Assembly (NCBI GenBank): GCA_036378475.1
Contig: DASUWJ010000066.1
Span: 1 to 22,909, forward strand
Origin: 13-2-20CM-68-14 sp036378475
GTDB taxonomy: Bacteria; Actinomycetota; Thermoleophilia; Gaiellales; Gaiellaceae
Direction: 5' to 3'
DNA: 22,909 bases
Every line of letters begins with the position of its first letter. Positions within the stretch are counted from its first letter, which is position 1. The position numbers and the translations under genes were made by a program. The notes under the pieces were generated by a model, which saw only the letters and a program-made list of their open reading frames with translations, had not been told where the DNA came from and ran no database searches. This document shows, piece after piece, positions 13,714 through 20,445 of the stretch.

Positions 13714-15255
13714 GTGAAGAGGGTTGTGCTGTTGCTTGGCTGTATTTTCGCCGCGCTCGCGTTCGCCGGACCCGCGGCAGCGAACGTCAGCTTCGGCATC
13801 ACCGAGGACGTGGGAGCCCTAGGCGATCCGGCCGCGTTCTACGCCACCCTGAACGACCTCGGCACGACCGAGAACAGGATCGCGATCGAATGGGACGGCG
13901 CCAGTCCGACGACGATCCCGAACCAGAGCCAGCTCGACATCTGGGTACCCGAGGCCGCGATCCACGGCGTTCGCATCGTCTTCGCGGTCTCGCCCGCGCA
14001 TCCGCGCGACGTCAGCTCCTCGTCGGCGGCGATCGGGCGCTTTGCTGCGTTTTTGCAGCTGCTGGCCCGCGCCTACCCGAGCGTGAAGGACTTCGTGATC
14101 GGCAACGAGCCGAACCAGCCGCGCTTCTGGCAGCCCCAGTTCAATCCGAACGGCACCTCGGCCTCGGGGGCGGCGTACGAGCCGCTGCTGGCGGCCTCCT
14201 ACGATGCGCTCAAGGCGGTCGATCCCTCGATCAACGTGATCGGCCTCGGGCTCTCTCCGCGCGGCAATGACAACCCCTTTGCGGCGGACAACGTGTCCAC
14301 CTCGCCGGTCCGCTTCCTGCACGACCTCGGCGCGGCCTACGTGGCGAGCGGGCGGACGAAGCCGCTCATGGACGAACTCGGTTTCCACCCCTATCCGAAC
14401 CAGAACAACGACCCGCCGCTCAAGGGCTATCCCTGGCCGAAGGCCGGCATCCCCGACCTCGACCGGATCAAGCAGGCGGTCTGGGATGCTTTCAACGGCA
14501 CGGCCCAGCCGGTCTTCGCCGAGCGCGGACAGCCTGCACCCGCGCATGCCCTCACGCTCGATCTCGACGAGACGGCCTGGCAGGTAGCGATACCTCCGGC
14601 CCTGCGGCACCTCTACTACGGGACCGAGAACGTGATCACGGTCGACGAGGGAACCCAGGCGCAGTACTACAGCGACATCATCCACTTCATCAGCTGCGAC
14701 CCGGACGTTCGCTCGCTCAGCTTCTTCCATCTCGTCGACGAGCGCGACCTCGGCCGCTGGCAGAGCGGCCTGATGCGAATCGACGACTCGCGCCGTCCCT
14801 CCTACGCCGCGGTCAAGGACGCGATCGCCCAGACCCATGGCCGCTGTGTGCTGATCCCGCCCGGCTGGCTGCACACGACCACGGTCACCGGTGGCCTCGT
14901 CCAGTTCGGGTACGTGTCGGCCCGCTCGATCCGAAACAAGAGTTGGCAGTTCCGGGCAGCCGCTCAGGAGGACGCGAGCTACAGCGCCGGCCTGTTCCGG
15001 ATCGCGGGACACAGCCTCACCCGGGCGGTGCGAAGAGCGGTGATGAAGGCGCTCGCGAACCCGCGCTCCCGGCCGCTGGTCGCCGCCAAGGGCAAGCTCG
15101 TCGCCTACAGCTCGAAGCAGATCGCCCTCTCGAGGAGGGCCCTCCGGCACCCTGGCTGGTATGTCTACGGCGTGCAGCTCAGCGCAGCGATGAACCCGAA
15201 GCGGACGCTGACCGCGCTCAGCCAGCCGTTTCGCGTCCTCGGCCGGCGGCGGTAG
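13714..15255 (+). CDS. Secreted clan A glycoside hydrolase (cellulase/GH39-like TIM barrel)
   Basis: The 513-residue protein begins with a signal peptide (KRVVLLLGCIFAALAFAGPAAA, cleavage after AAA). The barrel follows: NRIAIEWDG, then the acid/base motif IGNEPNQPRFW with E132, GFHPYP, and LDLDETAWQV with E286 as the likely nucleophile, then SFFHLVDE near the last strands. The roughly 110 C-terminal residues form a basic region of unknown fold. GTG 13714 has AAAGGGTGAG upstream and gives a proper signal peptide; the frame stays open 23 codons further upstream. The two glutamates are 154 residues apart, reasonable for clan A. The substrate polysaccharide is unknown; next to D-Glu and peptidase genes a cell-wall or exopolymer target is possible. 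Confidence 0.8.
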   Translation: MKRVVLLLGCIFAALAFAGPAAANVSFGITEDVGALGDPAAFYATLNDLGTTENRIAIEWDGASPTTIPNQSQLDIWVPEAAIHGVRIVFAVSPAHPRDVSSSSAAIGRFAAFLQLLARAYPSVKDFVIGNEPNQPRFWQPQFNPNGTSASGAAYEPLLAASYDALKAVDPSINVIGLGLSPRGNDNPFAADNVSTSPVRFLHDLGAAYVASGRTKPLMDELGFHPYPNQNNDPPLKGYPWPKAGIPDLDRIKQAVWDAFNGTAQPVFAERGQPAPAHALTLDLDETAWQVAIPPALRHLYYGTENVITVDEGTQAQYYSDIIHFISCDPDVRSLSFFHLVDERDLGRWQSGLMRIDDSRRPSYAAVKDAIAQTHGRCVLIPPGWLHTTTVTGGLVQFGYVSARSIRNKSWQFRAAAQEDASYSAGLFRIAGHSLTRAVRRAVMKALANPRSRPLVAAKGKLVAYSSKQIALSRRALRHPGWYVYGVQLSAAMNPKRTLTALSQPFRVLGRRR

Positions 15256-15278
15256 GAGCGCTCCTGCTTGCCCGGTAG

Positions 15279-16418
15279 ATGAACGATCCCCGCTTCGACC
15301 GCCTGGCGGAGCTCGTGCTGGCCCACTCGCTCGAGCTGCAAGGGGGGCAGGTACTGCGGATCGAAGCCTCTGCAGCCGCGACCCCGCTCGTGCTCGCGCT
15401 CCATCGCGAGGCAATCCGCCGCGGCGCGCACGCCTACGTCGATCTCGAGCTGGAGGGGCTGCAGGAAATCCTCGTCGCCGAGGGGAGCGATCAGCAGCTC
15501 GATTTCGTTTCCCCGGTCGAGCAGCGCGAGCTGGAGCGGGTCGACGCCGTCATCACGATCTGGTCGGAGTCGAACACGCGCTCGTTCTCGCGCCTCGATC
15601 CCGAGCGCCATCGGCGCCTGATCGCCGCCTCGCGCCGCCTCGCGATCATTCGCCGCGACCGGATGGCGCGCGGCGATCTGCGCTGGTGCGGGACTCTCTC
15701 GCCTACGAATGCCCACGCTCAGGACGCCGAGATGTCGCTCGGCGAGTACGAGGATTTCGTCTTCCGGGCCTGCCACGTCCTCGACGGCGATCCGATCGGG
15801 CACTGGCGCTCGCTCGCGGCCGAGCTCGGCGCGCGAGCGGAGACGCTTGGCTCCGTCCAGGAACTGAGGATCGTCGGTCAAGACACCGATCTGACCGTGG
15901 CCGTCAGGGGGCGGACCTGGCGAGCCGCCCACGGGCTCCAGAACATGCCCGACGGCGAGGTCTACACGAGCCCGATCGAGACGGGTGTCGAGGGGACGAT
16001 CCGCTTCGGCTTTCCCGCGGTGTTCGAGGGACGGGAGATCAAGGACATCACGCTTCGCTTCGCGGAGGGAAGGGTGGTCGCGGCGGAGGCGGCCGACGGC
16101 CAGAGCTACCTCGAGGCCCTGCTCGAACTGGACGAGGGTGCGCGGGTCGCCGGCGAGATCGCGTTCGGCCTCAACTACGAGATCGACCGCTTTACCCGGA
16201 ACATCCTCTTCGACGAGAAGATCGGCGGCACGATGCACCTCGCACTCGGGATGGGCTTCGAGAACCTGGGCGGGCTGAACCGCTCCGCGCTCCATCTCGA
16301 CCTGATCTGCGACCTGCGCCGGGAGGGAGAAGTGTACGCCGATGGCGAGCTCGTCTGGCGGGCGGGCAGCTTCCTCCACGAGCCCCACTCGGCGCCGGCG
16401 CCCGAGCATGTCGGATAG
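15279..16418 (+). CDS. M29 family aminopeptidase, paralogue 1 (altered site)
   Basis: M29 enzymes (AmpS, AmpT, PepS) are cytoplasmic dimetal aminopeptidases of about 380-410 residues; this one has 379. The expected ligand positions are present: E227 in MPDGEVY, E293 in AGEIAFG, H320 in GGTMHLALG, H339 and D341 in NRSALHLD. At position 327, where the family has a Tyr close to the metals, this copy has Phe (ALGMGFEN). Paralogue 2 keeps Tyr. It starts 23 bases after the glycosidase gene at ATG 15279, without a clear ribosome site, and overlaps the second M29 gene by 11 bp. It may form a heteromer with paralogue 2 or have changed activity. Confidence 0.9.
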   Translation: MNDPRFDRLAELVLAHSLELQGGQVLRIEASAAATPLVLALHREAIRRGAHAYVDLELEGLQEILVAEGSDQQLDFVSPVEQRELERVDAVITIWSESNTRSFSRLDPERHRRLIAASRRLAIIRRDRMARGDLRWCGTLSPTNAHAQDAEMSLGEYEDFVFRACHVLDGDPIGHWRSLAAELGARAETLGSVQELRIVGQDTDLTVAVRGRTWRAAHGLQNMPDGEVYTSPIETGVEGTIRFGFPAVFEGREIKDITLRFAEGRVVAAEAADGQSYLEALLELDEGARVAGEIAFGLNYEIDRFTRNILFDEKIGGTMHLALGMGFENLGGLNRSALHLDLICDLRREGEVYADGELVWRAGSFLHEPHSAPAPEHVG

Positions 16419-17520
16419 CCGCCACGAGCGCCTCGCCGAGGTCCTCGTCGGCTATTCGGCCGGCGTCCAACCGGGCGATCTCGTCACGCTCGAGGCCTCG
16501 CCGCTCGCCGCACCGGCGGCACGCGAGGTCTACCGCGCGATCCTCGCGGCCGGCGGCCAGCCGCTGCCGAGAATCTCTCTGGAGGGACTGTCCGAGCAGC
16601 TGCTCAAGCTCGGCAACGACGACCAGCTCGACTGGGTCAACCCGGCGCGCGCCGACGACATCGAGACGGTTGACGTGCGGATCGTGCTCGAGGCGTTCGC
16701 GAACACGAAGCGGCTCTCGAACATCGATCCGGCGCGGCACGCGCGGCAGGAGCTGGCGAGCGAGCGCCTGCGAAACCGCTACCTCGAGCGGGCGGCCGCG
16801 GGCGAGCTGCGCTGGATTCTGACCTCCTACCCGACCGAGGCGTTTGCCCAGGACGCGGCGATGTCGCTGGCCCAATACGAGGACTTCGTCTACGGCGCGA
16901 TGTTCCTGGACGAGCCGGATCCGGTCGGGCGCTGGCGGGAATTCGGAGTTGAGATCGACCGCGTGGCCGACTTCCTCGAGAGCCAGCGCGAGCTGCGGAT
17001 CCTCGCCGAGGGCACCGACCTGCGACTCTCGATCGAGGGGCGGCCCTGGCTGAGGGCGAAGGGCGAGGAAAACATGCCTGACGGGGAGGTTTTCACCGCC
17101 CCGCTCGAGACGAGCGTCGAGGGCGAGATCCGCTTCACCTACCCGGCAGTCTTCAACGCGCGCGAGGTCGACGACGTCCGCCTTCGCTTCGAGGCGGGGG
17201 AAGTCGTCGCCGCCACTGCTGCCCGCGGCGAGGAGTTCCTGCGCCAGATGGTCGACCTGGACGAGGGAGCCCGCCGGGTCGGTGAGTTCGCGTTCGGCCT
17301 GAACGTGGCGGTGCCGCTATTTACGAAGAACATCCTCTTCGACGAGAAGATCGGCGGCACCGTCCATCTCGCACTCGGGACGGCCTATCCCGAGTCGGGC
17401 GGCCTCAACCGCTCGGCCCTGCACTGGGACATGATCTGCGACCTTCGCAGCGGGGGCGAGGTCTACGCAGACGGCGAGCTCGTCTACCGTGACGGCACGT
17501 TTCTGAACGGCGCCGGCTGA
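16408..17520 (+). CDS. M29 family aminopeptidase, paralogue 2
   Basis: A 370-residue M29 metallo-aminopeptidase that removes N-terminal residues from peptides in the cytoplasm. Metal and catalytic residues align without gaps to paralogue 1: E227 (MPDGEVF), E293 (VGEFAFG), H320, Y327 (ALGTAYPESGG), H339 and D341 (NRSALHWDM). All are intact, so this is the copy expected to be active. ATG 16408 lies inside the end of paralogue 1, so translation is coupled. The stop codon overlaps the CTG of a broken phosphodiesterase as CTGA. The pair is a clear tandem duplication, with about half the residues identical by eye. Confidence 0.93.
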   Translation: MSDSRHERLAEVLVGYSAGVQPGDLVTLEASPLAAPAAREVYRAILAAGGQPLPRISLEGLSEQLLKLGNDDQLDWVNPARADDIETVDVRIVLEAFANTKRLSNIDPARHARQELASERLRNRYLERAAAGELRWILTSYPTEAFAQDAAMSLAQYEDFVYGAMFLDEPDPVGRWREFGVEIDRVADFLESQRELRILAEGTDLRLSIEGRPWLRAKGEENMPDGEVFTAPLETSVEGEIRFTYPAVFNAREVDDVRLRFEAGEVVAATAARGEEFLRQMVDLDEGARRVGEFAFGLNVAVPLFTKNILFDEKIGGTVHLALGTAYPESGGLNRSALHWDMICDLRSGGEVYADGELVYRDGTFLNGAG

Positions 17521-17640
17521 CCCGCGTCGCCGTCATCTCGGACACCCACCTGCCTCGTGGGTCGCGGCGACTATCAGACGAGTGCCTCGCCCTCCTTCGC
17601 TCGGCGGCGCTGATCCTGCACGCCGGCGACATCTGCACGG
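17517..17640 (+). pseudogene. 5' fragment of a metallophosphoesterase (YfcE-type)
   Basis: From CTG 17517, overlapping the M29 stop as CTGA, the frame reads TRVAVISDTHLPRGSRRL and continues to LILHAGDICT. That is the first third of a phosphodiesterase with D-x-H and GD metal motifs. Homology stops abruptly near 17640; the GN(H/C)D and GHTH parts are absent, and the frame continues as unrelated Ser/Ala/Arg-rich sequence into the insertion sequence. It is a truncated gene. The deletion looks separate from the IS insertion, which lies 150 bases further on. Confidence 0.75.
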
Positions 17641-17792
17641 ACGGCAAAGCGCGAGCGATCAGCTGGGCGCAAGGCGTCGGGCGCCAAGCTCAGCAAGGAA
17701 GCGGCTCTTCGCCGGCGCCGCGAGGTGCTCGGGCTTCTGCTGCGGGTGCTCCGTGGCGCTTGAGCTCCGCGTCCGCGAGCCGCCGTTTGCCT
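17641..17792 (+). pseudogene. Possible 3' fragment of an unidentified gene
   Basis: In another frame than the phosphodiesterase fragment, 17641-17763 reads as a helical basic C-terminus (KLSKEAALRRRREVLGLLL, then RVLRGA and TGA). It begins where the phosphodiesterase homology ends, suggesting a deletion that joined two genes. I cannot name the source gene. Confidence 0.3.
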
Positions 17793-17800
17793 GTCGCTTG
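17793..17800. repeat. Target site duplication, left copy
   Basis: GTCGCTTG directly precedes the left inverted repeat and is identical to 20397-20404 after the right one. Eight bases is the length made by IS1595-family elements. Confidence 0.93.
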
Positions 17801-17826
17801 GGGAAGTAGGTAGTCAAAGCACGTAC
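17801..17826 (+). repeat. Left terminal inverted repeat
   Basis: 26 bases that are the exact reverse complement of 20371-20396; it begins GGGAAGTAGG and ends GCACGTAC. Confidence 0.95.
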
Positions 17827-17833
17827 CCGATTC

Positions 17834-17839
17834 TAGGGT
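17834..17839 (+). promoter_or_regulatory. Leaderless -10 box of the IS membrane cargo gene
   Basis: TAGGGT ends 7 bases before GTG 17847, choosing that start over GTG 17838, which lies inside the box. It begins 8 bases inside the left inverted repeat. Confidence 0.45.
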
Positions 17840-17846
17840 GCTCGCG

Positions 17847-18404
17847 GTGCTCGACCTCTCGAAAAGCGAACGGGGGCGGGCGGCCGAGGCTTGGCGGGAC
17901 TCATCCAAGTTCGCTCGGTCCCACCTCTGGATCGGCGCATTGACGGCGGTCGTGGTTTTCGGCGTCTGGGTTGTCCTGCCGCAGAGCAGGAGTGCCACCG
18001 TGCGACTTCTGTTCGGCGCGTTCTGGCGCACGCTTTTGTCGCTCGCGATCGTCGTCGCCCTCGTCTGGCTGTACCACTTCGTCCTTTTGCACTTCCGAAG
18101 CAGTCGCTGGGAACTGTGGTGGTCGTCCAAGGACGGCCAGATTCTCTTTGAGCTACGTAGCAAGATCGGGGCGCAATCGACACCCCCGCTTAGGTGGCAG
18201 ATCAAGACCCCGGCCGGTGAGAGGTTCACTCACGAAGGCCGCTTACCAACCTCCCAGGTCGGCGAAGTCTGGGTGCGTTATCCGGCTGACTTCGACAGGG
18301 CCCCCGTCCCAGAGTCCGGCCGCTATCGAGTCGTCTGTGCTGAGAGAACGAAGCGCGGGAAATGGCATGAGTTCTTCTGGGAAACGGCCGAGGTGAGGGT
18401 CTAA
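17847..18404 (+). CDS. IS cargo: two-helix membrane protein of unknown function
   Basis: This 185-residue protein has a polar N-terminus, two membrane helices (WIGALTAVVVFGVWVVLP and LLSLAIVVALVWLYHFVLL) and a soluble C-terminal domain of about 100 residues rich in beta-type sequence. The latter includes RWQIKTPAGERF, VWVRYPADF and GRYRVVCAE. It is not a recognised family. It lies fully inside the inverted repeats on the same strand as the transposase, 33 bases upstream of that gene, so it moves with the element. GTG 17847 is used because TAGGGT is 7 bases upstream; GTG 17838 is the alternative. It has no obvious transposition motif, so it is cargo rather than machinery. Confidence 0.65.
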   Translation: MLDLSKSERGRAAEAWRDSSKFARSHLWIGALTAVVVFGVWVVLPQSRSATVRLLFGAFWRTLLSLAIVVALVWLYHFVLLHFRSSRWELWWSSKDGQILFELRSKIGAQSTPPLRWQIKTPAGERFTHEGRLPTSQVGEVWVRYPADFDRAPVPESGRYRVVCAERTKRGKWHEFFWETAEVRV

Positions 18405-18420
18405 TGTCGTCCGACGCCAT

Positions 18421-18435
18421 GTGTAACCTTTACAC
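18421..18435. promoter_or_regulatory. Palindrome at the transposase start, possible operator
   Basis: GTGTAA-CCT-TTACAC is a perfect 6+6 palindrome ending 2 bases before ATG 18438. TAACCT inside it (18424-18429) fits the -10 pattern 8 bases before the ATG, so a protein bound here would block transcription of the transposase. Confidence 0.45.
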
Positions 18436-18437
18436 GT

Positions 18438-19376
18438 ATGGCGGCACGGAAAAGAGACTCGGTAGCACGCACTCCGGCGAGCGACAGCACCATGACCTAC
18501 ACGGAGTTCATGCGGCGCTTCCCCGACAACGAAGCCTGCCTCGACTACCTGCGCGACCGCTTCTTTCCGAAGGGGACGCCTTGCCCGAAGTGCCAGAAGC
18601 CCTCGCGCTTTCACAAGATCAACGGGCGCTCTGCCTACTCCTGCCAGCATTGCGGCCACCACGTCTACCCCACGGCCGGGACGATCTTTCACAAGTCCAC
18701 GACGAGCTTGCAGCTCTGGTTCTGGGCAATCTTCCTCATGTCCTCGACGCGCTGCGGGATCAGTGCGAAGCAGCTAGAGAGAGAAATCGGGGTCAGCAAC
18801 AAGACCGCGCTGCGGATGTTCCGCCAGATTCGAACTCTGCTTCACGAGGACGACGAAGCTCTTGGCGGCGAGGGTTCGACGGTCGAGGTGGACGAGACCT
18901 TCTATGGCGGTCGGCCGAAGGCCTACCCGCGAGTGACGAAGAACTCGCATTGGGATCGCAAGCAGCTCGTGATGGCAGCCGTCGAGCGGAAAGGCCGAGT
19001 AGTGACGCGCTGCGTTCCCACCATTCGCGGTCCCGTTGTCGAGCAGACCGTGCGCGAGTTCGTCTTGCCCGGGTCGATGATCTACACGGACGAGTACCGG
19101 GGCTACTCAGAACTTGGCAAGCGCGGCTACAAGCATCGCCGAGTCAATCACTCAGCCAAGTTCTACGTCGAAGGGGACGTTCACACGAATACGATCGAGG
19201 GCTTCTTCGGCCTCGTGAAGAATGGCATCCGAGGCGTCTATCACTCGGTCAGCAAGAAGCACCTGCAGAGCTACTTGGACGAGTACAGCTTTCGCTACAA
19301 CCGGCGGGACAGCGAGACGCCTATGTTCTGGCTGATCCTCGACCGCGTGCAGAAGACTCGTCCTGCTGGCGCGTAG
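18438..19376 (+). CDS. IS1595-family (ISXO2-like) transposase
   Basis: The DDE-type transposase that moves this element. The 312-residue protein starts with a basic tail, then MTYTEFMRRFPDNEACLDYL and a zinc ribbon CPKC...CQHC (C49, C52, C69, C72), both typical of IS1595. A helix-turn-helix-like segment (KQLEREIGVSNKTALRMFRQ) follows. Catalytic residues are D152 in VEVDETFYGG, D218 in IYTDEYRGY and N251/E254 in HTNTIEGFFG, with the usual YLDEYSFRYNRR end. Nothing is missing, so it should be active. ATG 18438 directly follows a palindromic possible operator. Its 3' end overlaps a small convergent ORF by 56 bp. Confidence 0.96.
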   Translation: MAARKRDSVARTPASDSTMTYTEFMRRFPDNEACLDYLRDRFFPKGTPCPKCQKPSRFHKINGRSAYSCQHCGHHVYPTAGTIFHKSTTSLQLWFWAIFLMSSTRCGISAKQLEREIGVSNKTALRMFRQIRTLLHEDDEALGGEGSTVEVDETFYGGRPKAYPRVTKNSHWDRKQLVMAAVERKGRVVTRCVPTIRGPVVEQTVREFVLPGSMIYTDEYRGYSELGKRGYKHRRVNHSAKFYVEGDVHTNTIEGFFGLVKNGIRGVYHSVSKKHLQSYLDEYSFRYNRRDSETPMFWLILDRVQKTRPAGA

Positions 19377-19482
19377 CCTTCTCTAGCGCCCGCTCGAAGT
19401 CGAAGCGCGAGAACGCCGGATCCTGCTTCTCGCGGATCGCCTTGGAGGGCGGCTTCGGCTTCGGAGATTCGCGGCGAGGCAT
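19321..19482 (-). CDS. IS cargo: small basic protein, 53 residues
   Basis: A short frame from ATG 19482 encoding PRRESPKPKPPSKAIREKQD then FSRFDFERALEKATRQQ. It is charged, with a Pro/Lys-rich start and one likely helix. I do not recognise it. Support comes from TAGAGT 7 bases before the ATG, the same leaderless signal as host genes, and from protein-like composition in an otherwise untranslated region. It overlaps the transposase end by 56 bp in convergent orientation, so its mRNA could also act as an antisense to transposase mRNA. Confidence 0.4.
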   Translation of the reverse strand: MPRRESPKPKPPSKAIREKQDPAFSRFDFERALEKATRQQDESSARGRGSART

Positions 19483-19511
19483 CGCGTCCACTCTAGCGCG
19501 CTCGGCGGGTG

Positions 19512-19584
19512 GTTCCAGGGTCGCCGTCACTTTCGACCGGGCGCAGGGATGCTTGCCCGCGCCCGGTCTCGACGACCCTGGAAC
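19512..19584. repeat. Large two-part inverted repeat inside the IS
   Basis: Outer arms GTTCCAGGGTCG (19512-19523) and CGACCCTGGAAC (19573-19584) are perfect 12-mers. Inner arms GACCGGGCGC (19535-19544) and GCGCCCGGTC (19559-19568) are perfect 10-mers with a 14-base loop. An 11-base and a 4-base internal bulge separate them. Transcribed either way it would fold strongly. Confidence 0.85.
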
Positions 19585-19797
19585 GACTCGCCCTGAGCTA
19601 GGAACCTTTGACGAAACGGCCACGCTCCGGGCGCGGCCATCAAGCGCGGCGGGGCCGAGCAGCCTTCCCGCTGGTTGGCAAACCACCCGGGCGTATCAGC
19701 TCGCTGCGGGTAGTCACCCCCTCGGGGGAACGGCGTGGTCGGCCCACGCCGCGACCAGCATAAGCGGTTCGCTTGGTCCCGTCGCCTCCGGTGCCAG
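19585..19797. other. Non-coding part of the IS
   Basis: Together with the big inverted repeat this makes a stretch of about 315 bases without a supported gene. It contains small hairpins (for example GGCGTGG with CCACGCC near 19731-19750 and CCCCCTCGGGGG just before) but no recognised RNA family. Confidence 0.4.
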
Positions 19798-20082
19798 TCA
19801 ATGAGGCTCGGTCTCGCCGTCGGGGTCCGAATCGACCTTATTGTCGAGAACGTCGGCCGAAATGAGCCGCACGTTGCCGCACTTGCTGCAGACCACAGCG
19901 AACGCGGTGAAGCTGAAATCCTCGACCGGGGTTCCGTCAGGCCAAACCGCTCCAAAGACAAGCCTCGTTGGGTCCTCCTCGACACCCTGCGCGAGGAAAT
20001 GCCACCTGTCCGAGAGCCCACAGACGGCGCAGGCGGGGCGGTACGCTCCGACCCAGAGGCGGTCGATACGAGCGCGGTCCAT
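19798..20082 (-). CDS. IS cargo: small CxxC zinc-type protein
   Basis: The frame from ATG 20082 gives 94 residues. CAVC lies near residues 18-21 and CSKC near 69-72, a two-pair arrangement typical of a zinc ribbon or knuckle. Between them is a plausible beta-type segment (LVFGAVWPDGTPVEDFSF); the tail is acidic (DNKVDSDPDGETEPH). The family is not recognised. TAGAGT lies 10 bases before the ATG. The frame can be extended upstream to 20151 but that part overlaps the transposase relic and is basic. It moves with the element; a DNA- or RNA-binding role would be a guess. Confidence 0.55.
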   Translation of the reverse strand: MDRARIDRLWVGAYRPACAVCGLSDRWHFLAQGVEEDPTRLVFGAVWPDGTPVEDFSFTAFAVVCSKCGNVRLISADVLDNKVDSDPDGETEPH

Positions 20083-20095
20083 AACCGCGAGAACT

Positions 20096-20371
20096 CTACG
20101 CCGCCAACGGCACCGCCCGAGCCCGAGAGAGTGTCTGGGAGAGCCGGGCAAGCATCACGAGGTCGGCGTGAACTCTGACGCGCTCAAGGCCACGAACGCG
20201 GAGGTCGGCCAGCGCATAGTCGCGCTTGAGCAACGCGAACTCACGCTCGGCGGCGGCACGGCCCCGGTAGAGGTCGCGGAAGCGCTGCGAGTGACGCGGG
20301 ATGCGCGGGAACATTCGCCCGCCAATCCCAATCGGGGCAGAACTGGCTGCCTCCCTTTCGCCCCGGCGGAG
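20096..20371 (-). pseudogene. C-terminal relic of an unrelated DDE transposase
   Basis: The minus strand encodes RFRDLYRGRAAAEREFALLK and then LRVRGLERVRVHADLVMLAR, ending ARAVPLAA. This is the conserved C-terminal helix region of a common actinobacterial DDE transposase group (IS4/IS1182-like), unlike the IS1595 transposase here. Only the last 90 or so residues remain; upstream it runs into the right inverted repeat, where an in-frame TAG occurs. ATG 20314 would open a 72-residue product but is probably internal. It shows that an older IS was cut by, or captured into, the present element. Confidence 0.7.
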
Positions 20372-20396
20372 TACGTGCTTTGACTACCTACTTCCC
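20371..20396 (-). repeat. Right terminal inverted repeat
   Basis: Exact reverse complement of 17801-17826; it ends CTACTTCCC at 20396. Confidence 0.95.
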
Positions 20397-20404
20397 GTCG
20401 CTTG
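20397..20404. repeat. Target site duplication, right copy
   Basis: GTCGCTTG, identical to 17793-17800. Its last three bases (TTG) form the start of the TTGACA -35 box of the LysM gene. Confidence 0.93.
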
Positions 20405-20430
20405 ACACGAACACATGTTCGCTGTAGCCT
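20402..20430 (+). promoter_or_regulatory. Promoter of the LysM gene
   Basis: A perfect -35 TTGACA (20402-20407), a 17-base spacer and -10 TAGCCT (20425-20430) place transcription start near 20437-20440, at the ATG itself, so the mRNA should be leaderless. It is the best -35/-10 pair in the window. Confidence 0.8.
20409..20420. promoter_or_regulatory. LexA/SOS box 1
   Basis: cGAACACATGTTCg: a perfect GAAC-N4-GTTC of the Gram-positive SOS type (CGAACRNRYGTTCG). It lies in the spacer between the -35 and -10 boxes. Confidence 0.85.
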
Positions 20431-20433
20431 AGC

Positions 20434-20445
20434 GAACATATGTTC
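20434..20445. promoter_or_regulatory. LexA/SOS box 2
   Basis: cGAACATATGTTCg: a second perfect box, covering the predicted transcription start and the ATG at 20440. The centres of the two boxes are 25 bases apart. Confidence 0.85.

Larger units (their letters stand above)
17801..20396. mobile_element. IS1595-family (ISXO2-like) element with cargo, 2596 bp
   Basis: Both ends are defined by sequence: a perfect 26-bp inverted repeat beginning GGGAAGTAGGTAGTCAAAGC and an 8-bp direct target duplication. The transposase is of the IS1595/ISXO2 type with an N-terminal zinc ribbon. At 2.6 kb it is long for a simple IS; besides the transposase it carries a two-helix membrane protein gene on the left, and a small basic ORF, a CxxC zinc-type ORF and a relic of a different transposase on the right, plus a large inverted repeat at 19512-19584. 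Intact repeats and duplication suggest a fairly recent insertion. By eye its base composition is less GC-rich than the host genes. Confidence 0.93.

Noticed and set aside
20083..20151. N-terminal extension of the CxxC cargo protein
   Set aside because: It is basic, overlaps the transposase relic and adds no conserved motif; ATG 20082 gives a compact domain.
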